Source: Salarias fasciatus (taxonomy: Eukaryota > Chordata > Actinopteri > Blenniiformes > Blenniidae). From it: 64,000 nucleotides of DNA. Of this stretch, positions 25,301 through 35,083 are shown piece after piece; within the stretch, counting starts at the first letter, position 1; every line of letters starts with the position of its first letter. The position numbers were made by a program, and so were the translations under genes. The stretch spans positions 1,164,378-1,228,377 of the forward strand of contig NC_043755.1 in the NCBI RefSeq assembly GCF_902148845.1, written 5' to 3'. The notes under the pieces are model-generated. The model was given only the letters and a program-made list of their open reading frames with translations, was not told the DNA's origin and searched no databases.

Positions 25301-28060
25301 AACCACTGCTCTGGTACAAGTACCATGCAACAGGAAGGTCAGCGGGTTGGGAATGACTGTAGCTGAATCTACAGGGAATGATCATACATGATCCCTTCAT
25401 TCCTGTTAATCTTCCAGGAGTGGTGAAGGACCAACCACGAGACAGAATGTTTCCTTCAGAGGGAAGAAACATTTAAGTGAAACATTAATTTCAATATAGG
25501 AAATCCATAGAAATCATTTGCATCTCTTTGACAGACTCCATCTCACTTTTCTCTGTTGTCTTGATCAACCCATATTTACCTTTTGTGAATTAAATGCCAT
25601 AAAATAACGTGGAACCAACTAATATTTTCAGTGACGAACTTATAGCACGATTTCTTTAAACTCTTGTTTACTAAAAGAGGAAGATTTAATGAGTGAATCA
25701 GACTGACCCACTCAGGACTGACAGCAACACGCTAACACTTTCTCATCAGTCCATACTTATGAATAATAACTTGACCATAAGTGGCAGACACACCACAAGA
25801 CTGAAATTGAAATTGAGACAACAATGATCCTGCCATGAAAGCGAGATACCGTGCTGCGAGCTTCAGTCTGAAAGCCACGCTGCCAGGGTTTGTAAAAATA
25901 TGCAAAAGGCAACACAGGAAGGAGAAGTTTTTTTTTTGAGACATTTCACTGTATTTTGCATGAGAAGGGGTTAAAGTTGGCTTCATGTTGAGATTATAGT
26001 AATGTTTGGTGCTTATTGAAAAATGTGTTACACTTTTTCCAAAGTTATTCTTGGCGCTGGAACACATAAATATTTTCAAGTGAAAATTTAAAGATTATCA
26101 CACCGCTTTTTTACCAGTCCAGCCCACTTAAGATAAAATTGGATTGTACTTGACCCCTTGAACTTTGACAACCCCAATTCAAAGCAATGAATTGCATTAT
26201 AATAGAAGTGATTATTTTTAACATCAGTGATTTGCTGAAATACATGTTGGAACCGTTTCACAACACATCTCACACTTAAACCGACACTAAGGAACTTTTC
26301 AACCTTAATAAAACATTTTAATATCTTTTGTGATGATACATCGACTTACAACTAGTTGAATGACCCCTCTGTCACGGGCTGAGGGCATCAGCATTGCTTT
26401 CACTTGGACTGAGCAGCTGTGAGGAGGGTGGTAGGAACCCTGCACACTAAAAAACTCCAAATGTGCGGACTGCTTTACGGCATGCGTCACATCATGATAT
26501 AACATTATTTAGCCACCATTAGATTCATTACCTCGTCGCTATCCATCCTTCACACAGCCACTGGAAACAAATGTAGGCGAGTTCAGTCCAACAGCATGCC
26601 ACCGGGAGCAGCATTTTACGATGCCACGCGCTAGTCCTCATGGGAACTGGAGTATTCCTTCAGGCAAAACACTACCGCTTTTGTCCACTGGCGCCGCCAA
26701 AATCAACGAAAACTGAAAGTTCCTTAGTGTTGCTTTAAGCGTTGCATTTCAAATGTTACATTTTTTGAAGGGAATATTATCATATTCACTCACTTTTTAC
26801 CCTCAGAGTGATGCTGGTTTGTTGGTTCTGCAGCCCTGTGAATCTTGCATAACACGTCAGATATCTTCCATTGTCATTAGCTGAAGGGGTTAGTGTCAGG
26901 GTGGAGACCGTCCTCCACCCGGCTTCCTGTGACACCCTGGTAGTGTCAGTGGAGCTTGGCATGTTGTAATTCCACCTCAGAGTCGGGTTATGCTTCGGGC
27001 ACGTGTATGATGCTATGCAGCTTACTTTGCTTTCATATCCCTCAAGAAATTCAGTTGATGAAGGGCTGATAGTCAGCTGGGACACGGAGCCTGGAATGCG
27101 GGCGACAATTAAAGCAAACCTCAAACAGAGGCTGTTTTTAAAGCTACATTGGCCATTACTCACATTCTGCGCTCAAGGTGTAGAATCCGGTTGCAGTGAT
27201 GCCACCATAGTGTTGGGCAGTGCAGGTCACAGTTTGATGGTCTCTCTCTATCAACAAGGTGGTCCTCAAGGTTGTTGTCGTCTGGCCATCAGACCCATAG
27301 GTATGATCCAGACGGTGGTTTTTCAGTGGGATGTTGAGACTGATAGATGGGGGTTTGGTGGAACAGGTGTGATGAACACTGCACTGAACCGTCACAGACC
27401 GTCCAACCTTCATCTCCCCAAAGATCGATATATCTGGGGTATTTGGCGTGGCTTTTGCAAGAGGAATGTCACAAAGTAAACAGAACGTCAAGACAATAAT
27501 CCCCTGGTACTCAAAGTTCAAAGTGGTAACTTACCTTCGACATTGATTGTGACAGTTTTATCATAGAATCGGTAGGTGCTTTTCCCAACGTTCTCCGGAT
27601 CCACCCATGGATAAATTCTCTGTCTGTGATGAGCCCAGGTCACTGGCTCAATCTTCAATTTGCAGGTTTTGCCAGCCCACGAGGTATATACGTATGTTTT
27701 CCCTCTGAATGCGCTTATTACGTCATTGGGGTACCAGTTGTCATAAACTAGCGGATAGCCGCGGTTTACATACTGGTACCAAACAACACGATCTGGCCTC
27801 TCGGGTGGATACTGGTAGTAGTTGAAACTGCAAGGAATAACAAGGCAGGAACCCAGCAGTCCATTGATGTGGTTTGGTAGCTGAACTTCCCAAGCATGAG
27901 AGCAGTGGAAGAGACCTCCTGGTGAAAGATAATAGTTTATACTTACATAAAGATATATACACACTATGTATGTATGTGTGTGTGAGTTGTGTGCTGCAGT
28001 ACCTAGAATACAGAGGCAAAAGATAAAGTGGCAAAATCCAGGCATCTTGGAGGGTCTCAT
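16312..28060 (-). CDS. Giant Siglec-like receptor with 14 Ig domains
   Basis: Exons: signal 28060-28003; V 27918-27535, C2 27451-27164, C2 27090-26794; V 25453-25073, C2 24841-24554, C2 24471-24178; V 24057-23677, C2 22105-21818, C2 21738-21445; V 20792-20412, C2 19730-19443, C2 19349-19056; V 18940-18602, C2 18521-18225; TM 18118-18004; tail 17581-17555, 17436-17392, 17305-17279, 16732-16706, 16613-16575, 16473-16408, 16321-16312. All Ig exons are phase 1-1 and the join stays open for about 1,635 residues. V domains show Siglec cysteines (GSC..IPC, NCSL) and first C2 domains the partner HTC. The V domain at 18940 cannot have its own signal exon, because only 115 nt separate it from the previous C2; the same holds at 24057 (120 nt). 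It is probably a surface glycan- or ligand-binding receptor. The F-strand Arg is Trp or His. No ITIM is seen. Splitting into several genes at the 652- and 1,340-nt introns remains possible. Confidence 0.72.
18004..18940 (-). other. Membrane-proximal V-C2-TM module of the giant receptor
   Basis: This module resembles the compact two-Ig receptor at 30.5-32.8 kb more than it resembles the upstream cassettes: RSCVVIPCTF, then NGPFCFHAEK where the paralogue has NGPFCFRIE. The TM exon encodes a hydrophobic span (VSLLVLVIIILSAVMGVCIW) followed by RKR. The V donor (GTCTGA) is weak but is the only one in phase. Confidence 0.75.
19056..20792 (-). repeat. Cassette 4 (V-C2-C2), recent tandem copy
   Basis: Residues about 985-1305, with exon lengths 381, 288 and 294 as in cassettes 2 and 3. 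A hAT-type fold-back MITE lies in the intron just upstream (20921-21131). Confidence 0.8.
20921..21131. mobile_element. Fold-back hAT-type MITE with 8-bp target duplication
   Basis: It begins CAGGGGTCTCAAA and ends TTTGAGACCCCTG, with long near-perfect inverted arms of about 75 bp. It is flanked by the exact 8-bp repeat GTCTAGAT at 20913-20920 and 21132-21139. An 8-bp duplication and CAG...CTG ends indicate a hAT-type non-autonomous element, inserted in an intron of the giant receptor. Confidence 0.9.
21445..24057 (-). repeat. Cassette 3 (V-C2-C2), recent tandem copy
   Basis: Residues about 664-984. The intron between V and the first C2 is enlarged to 1,571 nt and holds a degenerate GGCC-type tandem repeat (23140-23385). 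Exon lengths (381, 288, 294) equal those of cassettes 2 and 4. Confidence 0.8.
23140..23385. repeat. Degenerate GGCC-cored tandem repeat in an intron
   Basis: About ten imperfect units of 22-26 bp alternate between forms like GTGGCCACAAAATAGAAATTTG and GAGGCCTCAAAATGATC. It lies between V and C2 of cassette 3. No coding frame is seen. Confidence 0.65.
24178..25453 (-). repeat. Cassette 2 (V-C2-C2), recent tandem copy
   Basis: Residues about 343-663. It is nearly identical to cassettes 3 and 4 in the V (SRGWSFTTP, DRLFPWIDKN) and first C2 (VRHTCLSAPPSLT). The codon that is ATG near the start of V in cassettes 3 and 4 is ATT here, which argues that this Met is not a start codon in the others. 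Confidence 0.8.
25775..26060 (+). repeat. Dispersed repeat, copy 1
   Basis: Contains CCATGAAAG, a GCTGCCAGGGTTTGTAAAAATAT core and ACATTTCACTGTATTTTGCAT, shared in order and orientation with copies near 50311, 53427 and 58744. It lies in the intron between cassettes 1 and 2. Confidence 0.6.
26276..26738. mobile_element. MITE with TTAA-ended inverted repeats
   Basis: The left end TTAAACCGACACTAAGGAAC is matched inversely by GTTCCTTAGTGTTGCTTTAA at the right end. It has no coding capacity and lies in the giant receptor gene between cassettes 1 and 2. Confidence 0.8.
26794..27918 (-). other. Cassette 1 (V-C2-C2), the most diverged unit of the giant receptor
   Basis: These are residues about 20-342, next to the signal peptide. 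The V domain keeps GSCLVIPC and the E-strand Cys (KTCKLKIEP), but the F strand reads QRIYPWVDP, with Trp at the Siglec Arg position. Its introns are compact (73-83 nt). It is clearly related to cassettes 2-4 but much more diverged. Confidence 0.75.
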
Positions 28061-28697
28061 CCACCTACAGTGTGTACAGAAAAAAAACTGCGTTGCATTC
28101 TTACTATCCCAAAACTATACAGCCTGCAAACACTACAATCTTAAAAAAGAAAAACACTATAATACATGCTCTTGTAATGAACGTATTAAAGCTGACGCAG
28201 CAGACGAAAGCAGCGGTGAGGTCAGTTTTGAGTTTTTCATGTTTGAAAACCTCTATTGATGAACTTCTTCTTTTAGAGCAGGTGTGTGTGTCTTTGATAT
28301 TTTCCAGTCATGATATTTGAAAGATTCACAGAAACATACATGGGTCTAATTAACACTTTTCTTTAAATGTTAACTTGTTAACAATTCCTCAAGGTTATTG
28401 CAATAATAATTTTTTAAAGAAATTTAGGAGTTTTATCCTTTGGACTCAGGATATTACAGACCTCAAGAGGAAATTAAAGAAAAGCCTATGAGACACCAGC
28501 ATGAAAGGATTTTTTTATAAAGTAGTGCATCTAATAACGATATTTTGGACTTGTGTGTGGTAGTAACAGAATACAGCTGTTTATACAGCAGACAATCTTT
28601 TTTCTTTCAATCAGAAAGTACATTTCCAGTGGTGTCATGAAACACGGTGAGAATCAGACACTTTTCAGTAGTTTTCTTAAAGAATTGATTGACTTAC

Positions 28698-28800
28698 CTC
28701 CAGAGATGACGGTGAATGAAGAATATGGGTTTTTCTTGATGTTAATTCAACGCTTCCTGTTTGTGAATCTGCTCCCCCCTCAGATAAAGCGACATATGTC
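28698..28800 (-). other. Possible 5' UTR exon of the giant receptor
   Basis: A strong minus-strand donor (CTGGAG then GTAAGT) ends at 28698. A pyrimidine/AG acceptor lies about 10 nt before the signal-exon ATG (CTGTAG then GTGGATGAG). A non-coding first exon of this sort is also suggested for the neighbouring two-Ig gene. The upstream edge is unknown. Confidence 0.35.
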
Positions 28801-28923
28801 TCTTAGAACCGATTCACATCAGTGGCTAGGGCTGGGAGGTGAGGAAATGCATAGAAGGGGAAATAGACTTCGATGAAGCGCCCAAGCAGAAAATGGTATC
28901 TGTGCTAGTTGGCTCATAACATC

Positions 28924-28958
<35 letters not shown>

Positions 28959-30305
28959 GTTGCACTACAAATTTGTTAAACTGTGCAGTATTAGAAAATT
29001 AACTTTTTTCTTCTTTTTATTTTTTGGTGAGGATTTGGGGCTGACAGCATTCAATTAAAAAAAAGAAGAGATACAAAACTATTAGAATTTAATAACATCA
29101 AATCAATTGTTAAATGTGAAATAAAACAAATGAGATTATAAAACAAATCAGAATCATAGGCTGGAAAGGAATCAAAATTGAAAAACAAGTTCAAAGCACA
29201 TATTTACATTTATACATATTTATACTAAAGGATATGATTCAAATCAAGGCAAACATAAGAAGACATTATGAGAATTCTAATTTAAATAAAAAGGTTTTAT
29301 GCTGCTTTTTTAAAAAGGTAAGAGATGGTGCCTGTTCAGTATTAAGCAGAAATGAATCCATTGTATCCAGTGTAGAGAAGTGGGTGTTAAATTATATATT
29401 CTTTGATATGGATGAGAACACTGCTGAATTTATATATGATATGTATATATGATATATGAGTATCTTCTGCAGAACTGTGGTCATTTCTGCAATGCTTTAG
29501 AATGATATTGCTCAGTGGAACAGTTATGGAACTAATATAGAACCTTGAGGAACACCATATATTTGTATTTTATGAACTGAATAGTACCCACAGTGCAACA
29601 ATTCAGAATAAAAGAAATCTAAATGTTTAACAAAAAGTGTAATGCAAACAACTAATTAAAAATGTCCTGCGGTTAGTCTTGGGGCAACTTTAGAATAAGT
29701 CAAACTTCCACATGTCTTAATATATTTCACAAGAAAAAACTCTTGTGTTGATGAGATTCCGTGTTCACGGACAAAACACTGAACTTACTGTGAAAGTTGC
29801 TGTGAGTTTATTTACAGTATATATTGTCTTTTGAATCAGTTTTTCACTTTGGGTTTATTATTTATAAAATTCTCCAATGGTAAACATTTTTTGTTCAAGA
29901 CTAACTTTTTTCTTTTTTCTTCAAATTTGATCTTGCTTTGCTTGTGAAGACACTGATTTTGTTACTTTTAACTTTTGAAAAGGATATAAATTAGTTCCCT
30001 ATCTATTTGGGGATTAGAAATACCTTCATAATTTGCAGATTGTCCTTGGCCTTCTGTTTATATATTTCTGTATTTACTAAATGTTTTGTATATGGTGTGG
30101 CTTGTGAAGGCAAATATGTGCAAATAATAATTTTGATGTTTTGGTCAATAATTTGTTAAACACCGAGGCCCATTTTATTGTCTGAAAGTGCGAAAAATAT
30201 TAATACACCTAAAAATGAAAATTGATCAGTCAGTGGACTATCTGAAGCTTCATATTCTAATGACACACTTAAAACACAATGAAACAATAATGAATTCCAT
30301 GCTTA
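28801..30305. other. Intergenic AT-rich DNA
   Basis: It holds a 29-base A run (about 28928-28956), TATATGATATG-type repeats near 29430, and no convincing exon. It separates two minus-strand receptor genes. Confidence 0.6.
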
Positions 30306-30311
30306 TTTATT
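30306..30311 (-). terminator. Candidate poly(A) signal of the two-Ig receptor
   Basis: AATAAA on the minus strand, about 200 nt after the stop at 30512. Confidence 0.55.
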
Positions 30312-30511
30312 GAATAAGATCAGCACTTAAATATATGCAACTGATATATTGAAGCATTACAATACAAAACAAGAATCAAACACCACAACATTATTTAAAG
30401 AAGTAAATCAGCCTTGCCTGACAGAACAAACTAAAGCAGTGGGTATGAACATTTAATGAAAAAGCTCTCTCTTCAGGAAGGTTTGAAGCATTTTTTAGAG
30501 ATAACTTCATT

Positions 30512-32798
30512 TCAGATGTTTCCGTAGATGTTGAGGTCTGCAGTGTTCATGTAATCATCGTCGCCATCAGTGTCCTGTGAGAAAGAAAAGTTTATTCAAG
30601 CCACACAATGACAGCAGCAATATGATCAATGTGCGTTTAAAAAAGTAATAATGTTCCGACACCATTACCTCCATGTAATTGCAGGACTTTGGCTGGCTGA
30701 GTTACAGACGTAGTAGCAGAAAGAAGAAAATTTTGAAAATTAGATTGCTGTATTTGATTGTGTTGCATCTGATGGAATTTCTTTTTAAAAAGTACCTTTT
30801 GGGGGATGGAAAACGAGGCTTGTTGAGCTTTTGTTCAGCGCATGCTCCTGAATACGCATTGTTGGGACTGTGTGTGGGTGAAAATAAATGTCACAAACCA
30901 GTTATGAAAATACAAATTGAATAACTGACTTCTCTTGATCCGACACACTTACGGATGAACAGTGTGCTCTTTTGGCCTCCTGTCACGGAAAAAGTTGTAG
31001 GTGTGAAAACACCCAAGCGGTGGAAAAAAGTTTAAGGCCTTATCGGAGGACGTCAACTTGCCATCATGACTGAGTTATTCATATCATACCTTGAAAATCG
31101 GCTCCAAATCGCACCCCTGCACAACAGAAAAAGGGAACAGACACCACAGAGGCGTATCAGTAACACCACAGCTTTTCTCAAAAAACACCCCAAAAGAAGA
31201 AGTGCCTCACTTCTGCTCAATAATGCAAATCAATGCGAGGCTAAACTGTTGGCGGCTTCCACGAAGCAGCTGAAAACAACACTCAGAAATGGTCTCAAGT
31301 GTGTGAAGGAAGAAGAAACTATTAAAATGTCTCCTTGCCTTTGGTCAGAAGGAGAAGGTCCACGTCGATCAGAGCGAAATCTGAAATTAAACAACAGGTC
31401 TGGTGAAGAGTTGCTCAGAAAGACGTCACTTTTTCAACCAATTTCCTCGAAGGAGAGTGACAGATCATTTCTGTTACTCACCGACGAGACAGCCTGGACA
31501 TTCGGTTCCACACGCTGTGTTGTTGTCACAGAAAATATGGTTATCATGGGAGAATCACGAGATCAGTGCAGCACTGTTAAATGTCTCAACAGCTTCTTTA
31601 CCTGCCTTCCTGATTTTGGAGCTCGGCAATCCGTTTCCTTGGGAAGGGGGGAAAAAAATTTTGTAAATGCTCCTATGTGATGTATTCTGTTTATTGAGGA
31701 GAGTGGTCGACATTACTCACTTGTACTTTTTCATCATAAAAACACAGAGGAGTCCAAAGATCACGGCAGTCCCAACTCCCACTGCAGTGGGAATGATGAT
31801 GTATTTATAGTTTACTGCACCTGGAATGAGCCAGAAACAAATGTCAGGATCAGTTTTCCTTCATATCTCCCAAACATGAGAGCAGATGAATGTTTCAGAG
31901 GACGTCCTGACGTTTTACATAGAGCCTCATGGTTTTAGAAGTCGTCTTCTTTCCATTGAAAAGAGCCGTGCAGGTGATATCAGTGTGGTCGTCCTTCTCC
32001 TCGGGGATAAATACCAGGGTGGACTCTACTTCCCAGTTGCCAAACCGAATGTCTTTCTGACGCTCAGTGACCTGCGGAGCGGTGACCGTCTGCTCCCATG
32101 TGAGTTTGGGCGCGTGTGAGGGGCAGGTGTGGGGGACGGTGCAGGTGACGGTGAAGGGCTGTCCTTCATCTGCTGACGGTGACTGAGTCAGTTCGGGATC
32201 AGGAGGAGCAGCTGCAAAGATAAAGCCACGGATGAATCATTGTTGCAGTGACATTGTTCACAATAATGGCTGTTTGATGAGGTTGACATACGCAGCATCT
32301 TCATCTTCACACAACCGTGAGCAGACTTGTCAGCATCGGGAGGCGATGCGACTTCAATCCGGAAACAGAAGGGACCGTTGTCATGATTTTTGATTTCAGT
32401 TATTTCTAAGGTGCAGTTGTTTTGTCCCGGGTCTCCCAGCAGCCTCGTTCGACCCTTGAAGTTGTCCTGCACCCTCGATTCATCCTCATGGTAGATGTAA
32501 TCTTCTTGCTTGCCTTCAACATGCCAGGTTGTTCTGAGTCTGGAAGCCGGCAGGTTTCCTCCCGGAAGGGAGAACGTGCAGGGCACCACCACGCACGACG
32601 AAACCAGGGCATCAAGACTGTCCAGAAAGTAATTCTGGGATTTCCCACTCAAGACAGGACTGTAAATAGCTGAAAGGACATTTCTGGAGTCATAATAATA
32701 AAATCGCTGATTTCTATAAAAAGACTGGAAGCAAAATAAGAAGTCATCTTACCAACTAAAAGCAGACAGAGTATTTCCAACCTTCCCTCTTTGTTCAT
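30512..32798 (-). CDS. Two-Ig Siglec-like receptor with YxN tail
   Basis: Ten exons join in frame: 32798-32753 (signal), 32669-32292 (V), 32211-31912 (C2), 31820-31721 (TM), 31514-31482, 31380-31339, 31116-31090, 30867-30796, 30696-30669 and 30574-30512. They encode 362 residues. The V domain (16-141) has SSCVVVPC, NNCTLEI and NGPFCFRIE, so the sialic-acid Arg is present at about residue 119. The C2 domain (142-241) has the partner HTCPSHAP. The TM is about 249-268. The tail is built from microexons and ends NYMEDTDGDDDYMNTADLNIYGNI, here only as motifs: YMED, YMNT and YGNI. YxN is the Grb2-type SH2 motif; no canonical ITIM is seen. One tail intron begins GC rather than GT (after 31339). It is likely an intact surface receptor on leukocytes, with sialic-acid binding inferred from the Arg. 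Confidence 0.85.
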
Positions 32799-33125
32799 TC
32801 TATTTTAATGTTTTTGTTCTGACACTATCTGAAATACAGGAAACAAAATTACAACATATTGTGTAACTATAACATGCAAAGTGAAGCAAAAAAAGAACAT
32901 TTAAAAAAAATCCAATTGAAAAAGCTGAACAACATTACACAACTTCAAGTTGCACTTGATTTCAGTGATGAAATATATTCAGAGATTTGTTGTACTTTAC
33001 TGTTTAGAGTGTTACTCTTTAAATGTCAAAGTTCAAAACATCATGGTAATCAATTACACAGAATTACACAGAAAGTTTGGTTCAACCGTTTCGGGGTATA
33101 TTCTCGGATTTTGAAAAAAACCTAC

Positions 33126-33190
33126 CTGAACTAGGTGCTGTCTTGCTGCAGTGAACTACTCGACTGTGATGTCGAGCAGTTCTCAGGAAA
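33126..33190 (-). other. Possible 5' UTR exon of the two-Ig receptor
   Basis: A donor GTAGGT follows ...CTAGTTCAG at 33126. The coding exon has a good acceptor (TATTTCAG then ATAGTG) about 30 nt before its ATG. The upstream boundary is a guess. Confidence 0.35.
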
Positions 33191-35075
33191 AAGAAAGCGA
33201 GAGAAAAAAGGAAGGCAAGAGCCTCACTCAAAAAATAAAAATGTCTGACAGCAAATGCAGAGGAAGAAGCAGCAGAATCATTCATACAGAAAACAGGGAG
33301 GGGTCAACGGAGCCCCTAAAGTCCCAGGTGGTGATTTTTTTGGGTTTTTTTTTGTGACTTGTGCACAAGATGAGTAACTTGTGTGCACAAGGTAGTAATG
33401 AAAAGGACTGATAATGAGTGAGCAGCAAAGCGGTGATGGAGAACCTGTTTTCATCAAAAACAGAGGAAACTGGATAAAAAAGGATACGCAACGTGAAAGT
33501 GTATATTTTGCACTCAAGCTTTAATTTAAATTTCTACCTTGAACATTTGAGATTTAGCACCAGTTCACTGTATAGAACTATTTTTAAACACTTTTATTTT
33601 ATTTCACAGTTGACTATTTAAATGTATCAAAGCCTTAATTGTGACCGGCTTATTTACCTTTTTCTTTTGTTTTGTTGTACGGTCCACAAACAGTTGTCTG
33701 CATGTTTACAGTGTTTTACTTTACACCACACAGTCTTACTGCTATAGTATTAGTACAGTATAGTGCTATAGTATAGTATCGTCTACCATATAATATTATG
33801 TTAATAAACTATACCCTAAGTTAATTTTGTGAATTTTTGGGTGTCTTCAGTTGACAGACATGATCAGGATACTTTCCAAACTGGCATCATTACTGAATTG
33901 TCGACAAAGGTCAATATGGAGAAAATTATCAAGATAATTTAAACATATCTGCTAACATAACTCTGACTTCTTCTTTTTCTCCATTTTTTCGGCACTTTGT
34001 AAACATTCATCCATATTCATGCATCTTCGCAGACCTTGTAGTTGTTCCTGGACTCAGTCAATGACGGCCTAAATCTGCGACGTCCTTCCGTCGACTGAGC
34101 CTGTTTTCATTCAGAATGTGCAGCAAATTGATATCAGTTCCATGCCTACGAGCAAACACAGCAAGAATGTCACTCCGTCCCAGGGTGGAAATAAAACTTG
34201 ACAAGCTCAGTTCTCTTCTGTGACGACTGTGCGCATCAAGAGAGTTGCAGTTAGAGCTGATGTTCTAACAAAAAATGCAGCCACATTTGTTTGAAGTAGC
34301 TATAATCAGCAAGCAGGGCCAGTTCTGACACCCTCAGTTCAGACATGGAGTGTTGCATTGGGGGGTTTTCAATTTGAATAATAAAAGTTGACATTTTTTT
34401 CATCAGGGCAGCACAGATCAAGCTTCCTGTTGAAGTTGTCGACCACTGCACTCGGTGTGGAGTTTGCATGTTTTCTCTGTGTATGTCTTTTTTTCCGTGC
34501 TTCTTTCGAGGTAGCCTAAATAACTGTTTGTGAAAAATAAAATAAATGATTTTATCCAAAGAATTTCACAGCTGCATAAATGTTATATTAAAGTGGGAAA
34601 AAAAACTTTTCAGACACTTACTTTTTTTTAATACAGTGTTCTGAAATTCAAGATCAAAGCTTGAACCTTTAGTATCAATTGAATTTTTTCAAACTTTTTT
34701 TTTTTTTTTTAATTCACAAACCTTTTGGCCTTGATTTAACTCCACAGATTCACTCCACATAGCTCCAAGGTGTTTGTTTTTTTTTTTGTCCACTGTGTCT
34801 TGCAGCATGTACTTTGTGTCTGCATCGGCTGTATATTTGCGGATGAGGATGAGATAAACCTTCAGACGTAGTCCTGTATTTAATTTCCTAGGTATTGTCT
34901 TTGTCACAGTAGAGTGCATTCTTGTTAGTGCTTCTATTTCCTTCCTGATGTTGCCCCCTCTGAGGCCTTACTGAGCACACGCGTCAGCGTCAGCTACATT
35001 TTGGCTCCTGGAATAACGTTGCCTTGATGGCCTGCAGAATCAATTGTGTATTTGTAGAACACTGAGGGGTATACA
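33191..35075. other. Intergenic DNA before the transposon island
   Basis: No supported gene. On the minus strand around 34020-34240 a short frame reads like a decayed protein fragment (FARRHGTDINLLHILNENR) that I do not recognise. A poly-T run lies near 34698. Confidence 0.5.
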
Positions 35076-35083
35076 GCTGCACA

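Noticed and set aside
31066-31680. A 204-residue plus-strand frame
   Set aside because: It is antisense to several tail exons of the two-Ig receptor and has no recognisable domain.
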